Shown in pieces: positions 27,244-37,193 of a DNA stretch of 64,000 nucleotides. Source of the DNA: an uncultured Steroidobacter sp. (GTDB lineage: Bacteria > Pseudomonadota > Gammaproteobacteria > Steroidobacterales > Steroidobacteraceae). A program made the position numbers and the translations under genes. Below the pieces are notes generated by a model. That model was not told the origin of the DNA. It searched no databases and saw only the letters and a list, made by a program, of their open reading frames with translations. The stretch's first letter is position 1, and each line of letters opens with the position of its first letter. The DNA lies in the NCBI RefSeq assembly GCF_937958065.1, contig NZ_CALFXI010000011.1, positions 62,001-126,000 of the forward strand, written 5' to 3'.

Positions 27244-27759
27244 TCACTGCTTCTCGAGCTCGGCGGCCTTGGCTTCATCGGCCTTGGCCTCGGCGTCCTT
27301 GCCCATGTCGCGGTAGATGTCGGAGCGGCGGTAGTAACCGTCCGGGTCTTTCGGATCCAGCTCGATGGCCTTGTTGGCATCGGCCAGCGCCGTTTCCGGC
27401 TTCTCCATCGAAACGTAGATGCGCGAGCGGTTCAAATAGCCGAAGGCGTCGTTCGGCTCCAGCTCGATGTATTTGTTGGCATCTTCCAGCGCCGCATCGT
27501 ACTTGCCTGAACTGTCGCGGGCGCGCGAGCGGAGCATGTACAGCTCGGCGCGAGTGGGTGCCGCCTCGATGGCCTTGCGCAGCAGATTCTCCGCATCCCG
27601 TGGCTGGCCCTTCTGCATGGCCTGCTGCGCCTGGCTCATCAGATCATCGACGGCCTTGGTGTCCTGGGCCTGTGCCAGCGGCGCGGCCAGCAGCCAGGCC
27701 GCCGCGAACAGTCCGGCCGCAATCTGTTTCAATCCCGCCCGATCGGTAAACGCAACCAT
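27244..27759 (-). CDS. Exported tetratricopeptide-repeat protein
   Basis: The protein has 171 residues. A signal peptide (about 1-32, ending LAQAQ) is followed by about four TPR units from residue 36 on, with the periodic A-x-x-x-x-x-A-I-x-L-x-P pattern (for example ALADANKAIELDPKD). The C-terminus is Lys/Glu/Ala rich. AGGGGG five bases before the ATG is a good ribosome binding site. It should act as a periplasmic protein-protein scaffold; the partner is unknown. Confidence 0.88.
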   Translation of the reverse strand: MVAFTDRAGLKQIAAGLFAAAWLLAAPLAQAQDTKAVDDLMSQAQQAMQKGQPRDAENLLRKAIEAAPTRAELYMLRSRARDSSGKYDAALEDANKYIELEPNDAFGYLNRSRIYVSMEKPETALADANKAIELDPKDPDGYYRRSDIYRDMGKDAEAKADEAKAAELEKQ

Positions 27760-27877
27760 GACGACCCCCTGACTTTGCCTTGCTTATAACTTGCCGAGGT
27801 GTGCCGACTCCGTCCGATGACATTATGCGCTCACCGCAAGCGCGGCTGGTACTAGCTCACAAGCGCAGGAAGTTTCA

Positions 27878-28282
27878 TCACCCACACTTCTGCAGGCGCC
27901 GGCGCTGGTCTAGCTGGCGCTGGCGTGCCTTCAAGCGCTCGCCTTCTTTGGCACTGTAGCCAGTACGCATCTTGCTACGCACGTCACGCAGGGACTGCTC
28001 GAGCTTGGCGCAGGTGAGTCGATGTTTGGCGGGATCGGGCAGTCGTGCGGCGCGCTTGGCCTTGGTTGGTTTGATCATCGCCGGCGGCGAACGCTCCTCT
28101 GCCGCCTCCGGCGTGTACACAGTCACGCGACTGTCGTCTATCTCGTGGGTATCGGCGTGCGCCGAGCAGGGAACGTCGGAATAAACGGTTCCCGCCTCGC
28201 CGGTGCAGCGGTAGATCGTCGGTTGCGCCGCGAAGGCAGGCACCAACAGCAAGGATCCGAACAACAGCACGGCGGCTCGCAT
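27878..28282 (-). CDS. Exported DUF4124-family protein
   Basis: The protein has 134 residues. A signal peptide (about 1-19, ending AFAA-Q) precedes a DUF4124 motif with YRCTGEAGTVYSDVPC, where two cysteines probably form a disulfide. A basic, helical C-terminal half ends in a cysteine. AGGAG six bases upstream fixes the start at 28282 rather than the ATG ten codons earlier. DUF4124 proteins are common small periplasmic proteins of unknown function in gammaproteobacteria. Confidence 0.85.
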   Translation of the reverse strand: MRAAVLLFGSLLLVPAFAAQPTIYRCTGEAGTVYSDVPCSAHADTHEIDDSRVTVYTPEAAEERSPPAMIKPTKAKRAARLPDPAKHRLTCAKLEQSLRDVRSKMRTGYSAKEGERLKARQRQLDQRRRLQKCG

Positions 28283-28393
28283 GACAGCTCCTGAGGCAGG
28301 GGCTGCCAGCATGCGACTGAAAACCGGGCTCGAAGTGGCGATCTAGCGGGCTTTTTCCGCGCCAATCTCCTGCCGCGACAGAGGCGAAATGAG

Positions 28394-29308
28394 CTAGCCG
28401 AGCGCGGTGATGCGCTCCGCCTGATTGCGTAACAGCCGACCGAAACCGACGCTGTCGTACAGCTCGTTGAGATTGCCCAGATCCGGCGGCCGCCGGCGCA
28501 GCTGCGCCAGCTCCACATCGAGCGGCATATCGCAGGCTATTTCGGTGAGTTGCCGGGCGAGAAACGCGGACTCGCGATAGTCACGCAGCTGGCCGCAGAC
28601 GAAGCCGGCGTTACGCAGCTTGATCTTCAGCACCCGATCCAGGTCGCTGTATAAATGGGTCAGCGACTCGAAGTGATAGAACAGGGTCGAGGCAGTCTTG
28701 CGGCCGACGCCGGGGACGCCGGGAATGTTGTCGACGGCATCGCCCATCAAAGCCAGAAAACAGGCCATGCGCTCGGGCTGGACCCCGAAACGATCGGCGA
28801 TCCGGTCGTAGCTGAAGCGCTTGTCGCCGATGTAATCCCAGTATTCATCGCCGGGCCGGACCAGCTGCGACAGGTCCTTGTCCCGGGTCACGATCACGAC
28901 CTTGCGACCTTCGGCGCGCGCGCGCGTGGCGAGAGTGCCGATGATGTCATCGGCTTCGTATTCACCGCTGACGAACGAAGCAATGCCCAGGCCGGCGCAC
29001 ACCCGCTGGCACTGCAGGAACTGACGTTTCAAATCCTCGGGCGCGGGATCGCGATTGGCCTTGTACGCCGGATACAGGCGCTTGCGAAACGAGGTGACCA
29101 GGCTGGCGTCGAACGCGACCGCGATGTGCTCGGGACGCACGCGCTCGATCAGCTCGCCGAGGAAGCGGCTGAACCCATGCAGCGCATTGACGGCGTTGCC
29201 GTCGGGATCGACCAGATCGAGCGGCACGGAATGCCAGGCACGAAACACGAACACCGATGCATCGATCAGATACACCGGCTGCTGCACGGGGGACGAAGAA
29301 TTCAACAC
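28394..29308 (-). CDS. Free-standing 5'-3' exonuclease (PolA N-domain / flap nuclease family)
   Basis: This 304-residue nuclease has all the acidic motifs of the DNA polymerase I 5'-nuclease domain: YLIDASVFVFRAWH, AFDASLVTSFRKRLYPAYKANRD, EYEADDIIGTLA, VTRDKDLSQLV and GDAVDNIPGVPGVGRKTA, the last being the helix-hairpin-helix DNA-binding element. It has no polymerase domain. It is longer than E. coli ExoIX (Xni, 251) and keeps the full PolA-like metal set. It likely removes 5' flaps or RNA primers. GTG start at 29308, overlapping the HNH gene by seven bases, so the two are probably co-translated. Confidence 0.92.
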   Translation of the reverse strand: MLNSSSPVQQPVYLIDASVFVFRAWHSVPLDLVDPDGNAVNALHGFSRFLGELIERVRPEHIAVAFDASLVTSFRKRLYPAYKANRDPAPEDLKRQFLQCQRVCAGLGIASFVSGEYEADDIIGTLATRARAEGRKVVIVTRDKDLSQLVRPGDEYWDYIGDKRFSYDRIADRFGVQPERMACFLALMGDAVDNIPGVPGVGRKTASTLFYHFESLTHLYSDLDRVLKIKLRNAGFVCGQLRDYRESAFLARQLTEIACDMPLDVELAQLRRRPPDLGNLNELYDSVGFGRLLRNQAERITALG

Positions 29309-29913
29309 TGCAATTTGAGACGGGCGTGCAACGGACTCGAGCGCGGGAAGTGCGCCAGCAGATATTCCATCTGGTCCGCCAGCACCCGGCGGCCTTTCAA
29401 ATAAATGTACTCGGCGTAGGTCGGCTTGAACGGCACGGCGATCAGTTGCAGGCCGGCCTGTTCGGGAGTGAGCGACGCCTTCTGGTTGTTACAACGACGG
29501 CAAGCCGTCACCACATTGGTCCACAGATCCAGACCGCCCTGGCTGAGCGGACGAATATGATCCCGCGACAGCAGGCTCGACGGGAAACGCTGCCCGCAAT
29601 ACATACACAAGTGCGCGTCGCGCTTGAACAATGTCTGGTTGTTCAGCGGCGGCGTGTAGTCGTGCCGCAGATTGCCGGGATTATGCGTATGACCGATGGT
29701 GGCGATGATGGAATTCACTTCCACCACGGTCTGCAGCCCCGAGCGGGCGTTGGTACCGCCGAGCAGCCGGTACAGCCGCGTCCCACAGGTGTATGCCACC
29801 TGTTCCGTGTGGTACAGACGTACCGCATCCCGGTAGTCAATCCACTCCAGGGGCATTCCTGAGACGTCGGTCCGCAGGATCTCTTGGGTCAAGTTGTACA
29901 GTTGTGATTGCAC
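29302..29913 (-). CDS. HNH endonuclease family protein
   Basis: The protein has 203 residues. The central HNH domain (about 95-150) has a zinc-binding CMYCG ... CRRCN pair and the catalytic block SRDHIRPLSQGG followed by WTNVVTACRRCNNQK. The N-terminal 90 residues and the C-terminus (FKPTYAEYIYL) match the widespread chromosomal HNH proteins of gammaproteobacteria, not restriction or homing enzymes. It overlaps the exonuclease gene downstream. The biological role is not established. Confidence 0.88.
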   Translation of the reverse strand: MQSQLYNLTQEILRTDVSGMPLEWIDYRDAVRLYHTEQVAYTCGTRLYRLLGGTNARSGLQTVVEVNSIIATIGHTHNPGNLRHDYTPPLNNQTLFKRDAHLCMYCGQRFPSSLLSRDHIRPLSQGGLDLWTNVVTACRRCNNQKASLTPEQAGLQLIAVPFKPTYAEYIYLKGRRVLADQMEYLLAHFPRSSPLHARLKLQC

Positions 29914-29944
29914 GACTCGGACGCAGCAAGGGGCAGTGCATCCT

Positions 29945-29974
29945 AAGATACGCGACCCTTGTGTAAAGATTCAA
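29945..29974 (-). promoter_or_regulatory. Possible sigma-70 promoter for the HNH-exonuclease pair
   Basis: On the minus strand TTGAAT (29974-29969) and TATCTT (29950-29945) are 18 bases apart, a fair -35/-10 match. The start point would fall about 25 bases before the HNH start codon. Read by eye only. Confidence 0.4.
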
Positions 29975-30007
29975 CGGGCGCAGGCTTTCAGGGGAAATAC
30001 CGGGTGA

Positions 30008-31405
30008 TTACCCTTCCCAGCCCCCGCCCAGCGCGCGGATCAGAGCCACGCTTGCCCGCAACTGCCTGGTCTCGAGGTCGAGCGCGTCACGCTGCGCATT
30101 CAGCGCAATGGTCTGAGACTGAACGACTTCGAGATAGCTGACCGCGCCCTCGCGATAGCGGTTCATCGCAAACTCCAGGGATTGCTCGGCCGAAGTGACG
30201 GCGGCGCGCTCGGCTTGCGCGGCCATCCCGTAATGATGCAGCAGGGCCAGGTGGTCCTCGACTTCCTGAAAGGCGCCCAGCACCACCCCTCGATAGGTCG
30301 CGCCGGCCTCCTCCAATACCGCCCGCGCCTGCTCGACGCGAGCACGGCGGCGGCCGGCGTCGAACAGCTCGAGCAGGATGGTGGGCCCCACCGACCAGGC
30401 GGCATTGGGTGCAGTCAGCCAGTCCGTTGAACGAGTGCTTTCGAACGCATAAACGCCGCTCAACGTGATCGAAGGGAAATAAGCGGCGCGAGCGACGCCC
30501 ACGCTCGCATTGGCCGCAGCGGTGCGGCGTTGGGCGGCGGCGATATCGGGCCGGCGTTGTAGTAGGTTGGTCGGCACGTCGGCCGGGATTTCAGGCAGCT
30601 GCAGCGGCACGGAGCGCGGCGCCAGGGAGAATTGCGAAGGCGACTCGCCTACAAGGACCGCGATCGCATGCTCGAGCGTCGCGCGCTGCGCGTGATTCTG
30701 CGAAACCTGCGAACGCGCGGTCTCCAGCTGCGTTTGAGCGCGGGCCACGTCCAGGCCGGACACGATGCCCGCCTCATGACGCTCCTTGGTCAGCGCCAGC
30801 GCGCGATCGTAGGCAGTCACCGTATCTGCGAGTAACGCCGCTTCGCGATCCAAGCCGTAAAGCGCGATGTAATAGTCGGCCAGCTGCGCCTGCAGACTCA
30901 GCCGCGCCGATTCCAGGTCGGCGGCGGCAGCACTCGCTTCGAGCCTGCCCGCGTTCACGTCGTTACGAACGCGCCCCCACAGATCGACCTCATAACTCGC
31001 TTCGACGCCAGCACCGTAGGAGTTGTAATAGCGCGGCGAGGACCGGCCGGCCGGCGGACTCGTTTCGGATTGGCGCACCCGAGCGCCGTCGGCGCGCAAA
31101 GCGAAGGAAGGAAACAATCCAGAACGCAATTGATCCGCGAATGCCTTCGCCTGTTGATAGCGCGCCAGCGCCGCTTGCAGATCGGGGCTGTTCCGCACCA
31201 GCTGCGTCTGCAGCCGATCCAAGTCCGGGTCGCCATAAGGCTGCCACCAGCCATCGCGTGGCAAACGATCGGCAGGCGCGGCCGCAGTCCAGGGCGCCGG
31301 CTCTTTATAAGCATCGGCGACCGGGACTTCGGGCAATTCGAGCTTGGGTGCGAGCGAGCAGCCGGCCAGCGCCAGTGCCGCGACGATCGATAGCTCAACC
31401 CGCAT
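30008..31405 (-). CDS. Outer-membrane efflux lipoprotein (NodT/OprM-type)
   Basis: This is the outer-membrane channel of an RND tripartite pump, 465 residues. The lipobox LAGC places the lipidated cysteine at residue 16. Two OEP repeats follow, with typical long alpha-barrel helices rich in Ala, Gln and Arg; VPTNLLQRRPDIAAAQRRTAAANASVG contains the family hallmark LLQRRPDI. It overlaps the adaptor gene by 11 bases and is the last gene of the pump operon. Confidence 0.94.
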   Translation of the reverse strand: MRVELSIVAALALAGCSLAPKLELPEVPVADAYKEPAPWTAAAPADRLPRDGWWQPYGDPDLDRLQTQLVRNSPDLQAALARYQQAKAFADQLRSGLFPSFALRADGARVRQSETSPPAGRSSPRYYNSYGAGVEASYEVDLWGRVRNDVNAGRLEASAAAADLESARLSLQAQLADYYIALYGLDREAALLADTVTAYDRALALTKERHEAGIVSGLDVARAQTQLETARSQVSQNHAQRATLEHAIAVLVGESPSQFSLAPRSVPLQLPEIPADVPTNLLQRRPDIAAAQRRTAAANASVGVARAAYFPSITLSGVYAFESTRSTDWLTAPNAAWSVGPTILLELFDAGRRRARVEQARAVLEEAGATYRGVVLGAFQEVEDHLALLHHYGMAAQAERAAVTSAEQSLEFAMNRYREGAVSYLEVVQSQTIALNAQRDALDLETRQLRASVALIRALGGGWEG

Positions 31406-32555
31406 TGGCTTCCTGCGCCATTGGTTCGATCACACGCACGGTGCTGCCGGCCATCAAGCCGTCCGGCGGCGTGGAGATGACGCGATCGGTGGGCTCGATG
31501 CCGCCGCCGACTTCGATGAAGGCGCCGTGATCGCGGGCGATGCTGATGGGCTTCATGACCACCCGGCTCTCGGCATCGACGGTGGCCACCCGCAGTCCCG
31601 ACTGATCGAAAATCAATGCGCTGGCCGGAACGCGCAGCGCTTGCGCCCCGCCCACCAGCTCGAAGCTGACGCTGGCATAACCGCCGGGCAACAACTCGCC
31701 CTCTTTGTTATCGACGGTGAGCTGCATCAGCGTCGTGCCCGTCGCAACGTCCACAGCGCCCGCCGACGCGGCGACCGCCGCGGAATATTGTTTGCCCGGA
31801 TGTTCGGGCACCGTGATCAGTGCTTTCGCATCCGTATTCAGCCGACGCACATACGACTGCGGCACATTCACATACACGCGCAACTTGCGCGTATCTGAAA
31901 CAACGAACAATTCGCGGCCCGAGCCGCCGCCCGCAGTAATCAGCTCACCGATATCCGTATTGCGCGCCGTGACCACACCATCGAACGGCGCCACGATGCG
32001 CGTGAAATCCCGCATCGTTCGCAAGCGCTCGACGTTGGCTCGGGCCGCTTTAGCCAAAGCTTCCTTGGCGGCCAGATCGCCGACCTTCTCGTCCACTTCC
32101 TGTTTGGAAACGGAATCGCGACCGAGCATCGACTGCCAGCGCCTGGCGGTGCTCGCCGCAAGCGCGGCATTCGCTTCGGCGCTGGCCAGATCCGCTTCCG
32201 CCTGCAGCAACTGCTGCTCGATATCCGGCGCTTCGATCTCCGCGATCAGCTGACCGGCCCGCACCGGCGTACCGATATCGGCCTTCCACGTCTTCAAGTA
32301 GCCCGACACGCGCGCATTCAGTGGGGCCCGAGCGAATGCTTCCAACCGGCCTGGCAGCTCGATCCGTGCATCGGCTTCACCGACGGTCGGCACGACGACG
32401 GCGACGGCGGGAATGGCCTGCTCTTCGGTCCATGCGGTCATCTCACGATGATCGCTGACGCGTATGCCGATCCCGGAGACGACGATGACGATAGCGATGA
32501 CGGCGATGACGATGCCGGCGCGGCGCAATCCGCGATGTGACTCAGTGGGCGGCAT
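31395..32555 (-). CDS. RND efflux periplasmic adaptor (HlyD/AcrA family)
   Basis: The protein has 386 residues. An N-terminal membrane anchor (about 14-33) precedes the lipoyl/hairpin/beta-barrel order of membrane-fusion proteins: RVSGYLKTW and IGTPVRAGQLIAEIEAPDIEQQL, a coiled-coil hairpin, then VVTARNTDIGELI and VYVNVPQSYV. The ATG at 32555 has GGAG six bases upstream and is preferred over a TTG at 32570. It links the permease to the outer-membrane channel. It overlaps the permease by 14 bases. Confidence 0.94.
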   Translation of the reverse strand: MPPTESHRGLRRAGIVIAVIAIVIVVSGIGIRVSDHREMTAWTEEQAIPAVAVVVPTVGEADARIELPGRLEAFARAPLNARVSGYLKTWKADIGTPVRAGQLIAEIEAPDIEQQLLQAEADLASAEANAALAASTARRWQSMLGRDSVSKQEVDEKVGDLAAKEALAKAARANVERLRTMRDFTRIVAPFDGVVTARNTDIGELITAGGGSGRELFVVSDTRKLRVYVNVPQSYVRRLNTDAKALITVPEHPGKQYSAAVAASAGAVDVATGTTLMQLTVDNKEGELLPGGYASVSFELVGGAQALRVPASALIFDQSGLRVATVDAESRVVMKPISIARDHGAFIEVGGGIEPTDRVISTPPDGLMAGSTVRVIEPMAQEANAG

Positions 32556-35500
32556 GAGGCTCTCCGGCAAGCAGCGGATGCTCCGCAGGCTTGCGGACGT
32601 AATTACGGTGCACGATGCTGAAGACGACGGGAACGAAAATGAGCGTTGCGACGGTGGCGAAGATCAGTCCGCCGATGACCGCGCGACCGAGCGGCGCGTT
32701 CTGCTCACCGCCATCGCCAAGGCCCAGCGCCATCGGCGCCATGCCGATGATCATGGCCAACGCCGTCATCAGCACCGGACGGAAGCGCACGAAACCTGCA
32801 TCGATGGCCGCGGCGATTGGATCGGCCAATTGTTCCAGCCGCTCACGCGCAAAGCTGATGACCAGCACGCTGTTCGCCGTGGCCACGCCCATACACATGA
32901 TCGCGCCCGTGAGCGCAGGCACCGATAACGTCGTGAATGTCGTAAACAACATCCAGATGATTCCGGCCAGCGCCGCGGGCAGTGCGCTGATGATGACCAG
33001 CGGGTCGCTCCACGACTGGAAGTTCACGACGATCAGCAGATAGATCAGCACGACCGCACCGATCAGACCCCACATCAGGCCCGAGAACGAGCTCTCCATG
33101 GTGCGAACCTGGCCGAGCAGCGCCACCGACGAGCCCTTCGGAAGGTCCTTCGCGTGCACATCCAGGATCTTGCGGATCTGCCTGGCCACGGCGCCCAGAT
33201 CGGTGCCCTGCGTGGTGCCGTAGATCTGCACGATGGGTTGAATGTTGTATTGAGAAACCACGCCGCTCGAAGTGGTGCGCGTGATGTCCGCGATACCGCC
33301 GAGCAGGTGCGACGACTTGGAGTTCGCGCCCGTGATCGGCAACGTCTCCAGCGAGTTCAACTCGTCCATCTTGTACTGCGGCGTCTGCATCACGATGGGG
33401 TACTGGATATTGGTCTTCGGGTTCAGCCAGAACGTCGGCGCGACCTGCACCGAGCCGGCAAGGTTCACCACCATGCTGTTGGTGACATCGCGTTCGGTGA
33501 GACCGGCGAACTGCGCGCGCGTTCGATCCACATCGACGTTGAACGTGGGCAGGCCGCGTGCCTGCTGGATGCGCGCATCGGCAATGCCCGGAATCCGTTT
33601 GATGTCGGCGAGCAGCTTCTCCGCGTAAGCGAAATTCGCCGCGAAGTTGTTGCCCCGGATCTGCAGATCGATGGGCGAGGGCGTACCGAAGTTCAGGATC
33701 TGGCTGACGATGTCGGCCGGCGTGAACGAGAAGGTCGTGCCGGGGAATCGTTTCGGCAGCTCCTCGCGCAGCTTGCGCACGTAATCCGCGGTGGGCCGGT
33801 GATCTTCCTCTAGCGTTATCTGGATGTCGCCATCCGCCGTGCCGATGGTGCCGGTGTTGTTATAGGTCATGTTGATGCTGGAGAACGGCATGCCGATGTT
33901 GTCCACCACCAGTGCCAGCTCGTGCGGCGGGATCACCTGCCGGATCACATCCTGGATGCGCGCCGAGATCGCCACCGTTTCCTCCACTCGCGTGCCGGGC
34001 TGCGCGCGGAAGTGAATCATGATTCGGCCGGCATCGACCGACGGGAAGAAATTGCTTCCCAGGAACGGCACGAGCAGGAACGAGGCCAGCACGAACCCGA
34101 GGAAGGCCGTCACGAAGCCGCGTCGATGAGACATCGCCATCGTCAGCAGCTCTTTGTAGCTGCCGCGGAAACGTTCGAACTTCTCCGAAAAGCCGCGTTG
34201 GAATTTCACCAGCGGATTGGATGAGGGGGCGCTCGCGTCCGCATGCGAATGCGGCTTCAGCAGATACATGGCCATGGTCGGCACCAGAGTGCGCGACAGA
34301 ATGAACGAGCACACCATCGCGTAGATCACGGCCAGCGCCATGGGCACGAACAGAAAGCGCGCCACGCCTTCGAGGAAGAACATCGGCACGAACACGATAC
34401 AGATGCACAGCAGCGAGACGAACGCGGGGGTCACGATCTGCGCCGCGCCGTCGAGGATGGACGTGTGCACGTCCTTGCCGTGTTCGAGATGCCAGTTGAT
34501 GTTTTCGATGGTCACGGTGGCATCGTCGACCAGGATGCCCACCGCGAGCGCCAGCCCGCCGAGCGTCATGATGTTGAGCGTCTGGCCAGTCAGCGCCAGC
34601 AGGAAGATCGAGCCGAGAATGGCCAGCGGAATCGAGGTGGCGATGATGACGGTGGAGCGCCAGCTGCCCAGGAACAGCAGGATCATCAGGCTGGTCAGCA
34701 GCGCCGCGATCGCGCCTTCGGCGACCACGCCGCTGATGGCGCTGCGAACGAAGATGGATTGATCGCCGATGAGCTTGATCTGCAGCGATTCGGGCAGCTG
34801 ATCCTTCACCTCCTCGACCCGATTCTTGATGCCCTCGATCACCGCCAGGGTCGAGGCCGCGCCGCTCTTGAGCACGGTGAGCAGCACCGAGCGATTGCCG
34901 GCGACATGCACGATATTGGTCTGCGGCGAATTGCCGTCGCGCACGTGGGCGACATCCCGCAGATACACCATCGCGCCGTCGACCAGGCGGATCGGCAGCC
35001 GGCCCAGGTCCTCGATGGCGGACGGGCTGTTGTTCAGATTGATGGCGTACTCGAAGCCGCCGATTTTCTGCGTGCCCACCGGCGTGATCAGGTTCTGGGC
35101 CGCCAGGGCATTGGCGACATCCGAGCCCGACAGGCCGCGCGCCTGCAGCGCCGCGGGGTCCAGGTCGATCTGGATCTGCCGGTTCTTGCCGCCGAACGGA
35201 TACGGGATCGACGCGCCCGGCACCGTGATCAGGAAGGTGCGGACATAGTTGATGCCGAGATCGCTGAGCTCCTGCTCCGTCATGCCATCGCCGGACAGCG
35301 CCAGCTGCAGGATGCCCACGGTGGAGGCGTTGTAGTTGAGGATGTTCGGCGGATTCGTGCCTTGTGGCATCTGGCGCAAGGTTGTCTGCGCGGCGGCCGT
35401 CACCTGCGCATTCGCCATGTTGATATCGACGGAAGGTTGGAAGAAAACCTTGATCACGCCGAAGCCGGTATACGAGGTGGCTTCGATGTGCTCGATATCG

Positions 35501-35730
35501 TTGACCATGGTGGTCAGCGAACGCTGGAAGTTGGTGGTGATGCGGCCGGCCATGCCATCGGGCGGCAGACCGGTGTACTGCCACACGACGCTGATCACCG
35601 GGATGCGGATGTTCGGAAAGATGTCGGTGGGCGTGCGCAGAATCGCGAGCACACCGAAAATCAGGATGAGCAACGCCAGCACCACGAAGGTGTACGGGCG
35701 ACGCAGGGCAATTTTGACGATACCGAGCAT
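32542..35730 (-). CDS. RND efflux permease (HAE-1/AcrB-like)
   Basis: The proton-driven inner-membrane exporter has 1062 residues with the 1 + 5 + 1 + 5 membrane helix plan and two large periplasmic loops. The proton-relay aspartates are Asp402 and Asp403 in GILVDDATVTIENI (helix 4). The start MLGIVKIALRRPYTF is the normal family N-terminus, so I used ATG 35730; a TTG at 35754 would add eight residues. It exports drugs, solvents or metabolites through the adaptor and channel encoded next to it. Its own two-component system lies directly upstream. Confidence 0.95.
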   Translation of the reverse strand: MLGIVKIALRRPYTFVVLALLILIFGVLAILRTPTDIFPNIRIPVISVVWQYTGLPPDGMAGRITTNFQRSLTTMVNDIEHIEATSYTGFGVIKVFFQPSVDINMANAQVTAAAQTTLRQMPQGTNPPNILNYNASTVGILQLALSGDGMTEQELSDLGINYVRTFLITVPGASIPYPFGGKNRQIQIDLDPAALQARGLSGSDVANALAAQNLITPVGTQKIGGFEYAINLNNSPSAIEDLGRLPIRLVDGAMVYLRDVAHVRDGNSPQTNIVHVAGNRSVLLTVLKSGAASTLAVIEGIKNRVEEVKDQLPESLQIKLIGDQSIFVRSAISGVVAEGAIAALLTSLMILLFLGSWRSTVIIATSIPLAILGSIFLLALTGQTLNIMTLGGLALAVGILVDDATVTIENINWHLEHGKDVHTSILDGAAQIVTPAFVSLLCICIVFVPMFFLEGVARFLFVPMALAVIYAMVCSFILSRTLVPTMAMYLLKPHSHADASAPSSNPLVKFQRGFSEKFERFRGSYKELLTMAMSHRRGFVTAFLGFVLASFLLVPFLGSNFFPSVDAGRIMIHFRAQPGTRVEETVAISARIQDVIRQVIPPHELALVVDNIGMPFSSINMTYNNTGTIGTADGDIQITLEEDHRPTADYVRKLREELPKRFPGTTFSFTPADIVSQILNFGTPSPIDLQIRGNNFAANFAYAEKLLADIKRIPGIADARIQQARGLPTFNVDVDRTRAQFAGLTERDVTNSMVVNLAGSVQVAPTFWLNPKTNIQYPIVMQTPQYKMDELNSLETLPITGANSKSSHLLGGIADITRTTSSGVVSQYNIQPIVQIYGTTQGTDLGAVARQIRKILDVHAKDLPKGSSVALLGQVRTMESSFSGLMWGLIGAVVLIYLLIVVNFQSWSDPLVIISALPAALAGIIWMLFTTFTTLSVPALTGAIMCMGVATANSVLVISFARERLEQLADPIAAAIDAGFVRFRPVLMTALAMIIGMAPMALGLGDGGEQNAPLGRAVIGGLIFATVATLIFVPVVFSIVHRNYVRKPAEHPLLAGEPHAAH

Positions 35731-35807
35731 GCGGGCGAGCGAGTCCGTGAACAACCATTATGGGTCGGCTCATCCCCCGCGATGGCTTCGGCAAGATGAA
35801 AGCTTTT

Positions 35808-37193
35808 TTAGGAAGCCCCCGTACGGGCTGGCCCACACGACAGCGAGAGCCAGGCGCCGCCTGCCGGATTGTCGACGATCTGCAATTTGAAGCCATGCAG
35901 TTTGACGATCGCGGCCACGATCGACAAGCCCAGGCCCGAGCCCGAGACATCCTTGTTACTGCACGTGCCACGATAGAAGCGCTGCAGGACAGCCTCGCGC
36001 TCGGAGGTCTGGATGCCCGGGCCGCTGTCGATCACATCGATGCGCGCACCGGCGGCGGGATCGTTGATCAGTCGCAGATGGATGCTGCCGCCCGCGGGCG
36101 TGAACTTGATTGCGTTGTCCACGATGTTCGAAACGGCTTCCAGCAACAGATTCGGATCGCCGCGCACGCTCGGCACATCGGGCGCGATTTCGAACGAGAA
36201 CGTGATGTGCTTGTCTTCGGCGAGCGGCGTGTAGATCTCGCGCACGTGATCCAGCGTGCTCGCCAGATGCACCTCGGTGAAGCCGGCGCGTCGGTGCATG
36301 TCTTCCAGCTCGGAGATTCGCAGCAACGCCCGGAAGCGATCGAGCAGCGAATCGACATCCAGAATCGCCTGCTCGACGACGCCGGCGTGCGCGGCATCGG
36401 GTGCCTCGCGATGCATACGATGCAGCTGAGAGCGCAGTCGGGTGAGCGGCGTGCGCAAGTCGTGCGCGATGCTGTCGCAGACGCCCTTGACCTCGCTCAT
36501 CAGGCGCTCGATCTCCTCCAGCATCGAATTGACGATGCCGGCGAGCATGTCGAGCTCGTCGCGCCGGCCCGAGACTGGCAGCCGCTGATGCAAATCGCCG
36601 CGCATGATGGGCTGTGCGGCGGATTCGAGCGTACGAATGCGTCGCATCGGGCCGCGCGCCAGCCACAGTCCGCCAATCAATCCGGGAATGACGGTGAGCG
36701 TCAGGCCCCAGAGCAGCGATCGATAAATGATGCTGTTGACCTGATCGAGCACGCTGGTGGCGCGCGCCAGGATCAGCACCTCGCCGCTGTCCACCTTTCG
36801 GGCCAGGCCGCGAGCCCGCACCGACTCCTTCGCACCGATGCGCTGCACGCCGTGGGGAAGAAAGTGCACTACGCCGTCGAGCGACACGCCTTCGGGAATC
36901 TGCTGGATATTGCCGGTGATCTTGTTGCCCTGCTGATCGAACAGGCCGTACAGCATCACCCCGCGCAGATCCAGCGCATCGGTCTGCTCCATCACATCGG
37001 GCAGGCGCTCGCGGTCGATGTGACTCAGGTAATGCATGCGCTGGCGGAGAATGTCATCCACCACGCTGGAAAGATAACGTTTGGTGTCGTACTGCACCCA
37101 GCCGATCAGCAGCACGCTCCACAGTACGAACAGGGCCCCGTAGACCGGCAGCAATCGAACCGTGCTGATGCGTGACAGCTCAGCGAGCTTCAA
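35808..37193 (-). CDS. Sensor histidine kinase of the RND operon
   Basis: The 461-residue membrane kinase has two membrane segments (about 14-33 and 160-178) flanking a periplasmic domain of about 125 residues, then HAMP (about 180-232) and DHp with the phosphorylated His244 in CDSIAHDLRTPLTRL. The HATPase domain has the N-box NIVDNAIKF, a G1 box DSGPGI and the GSGLGLSI G2 box. It pairs with the response regulator just upstream, overlapping it by 14 bases. The periplasmic domain should sense a pump substrate or envelope stress. Confidence 0.94.
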   Translation of the reverse strand: MKLAELSRISTVRLLPVYGALFVLWSVLLIGWVQYDTKRYLSSVVDDILRQRMHYLSHIDRERLPDVMEQTDALDLRGVMLYGLFDQQGNKITGNIQQIPEGVSLDGVVHFLPHGVQRIGAKESVRARGLARKVDSGEVLILARATSVLDQVNSIIYRSLLWGLTLTVIPGLIGGLWLARGPMRRIRTLESAAQPIMRGDLHQRLPVSGRRDELDMLAGIVNSMLEEIERLMSEVKGVCDSIAHDLRTPLTRLRSQLHRMHREAPDAAHAGVVEQAILDVDSLLDRFRALLRISELEDMHRRAGFTEVHLASTLDHVREIYTPLAEDKHITFSFEIAPDVPSVRGDPNLLLEAVSNIVDNAIKFTPAGGSIHLRLINDPAAGARIDVIDSGPGIQTSEREAVLQRFYRGTCSNKDVSGSGLGLSIVAAIVKLHGFKLQIVDNPAGGAWLSLSCGPARTGAS

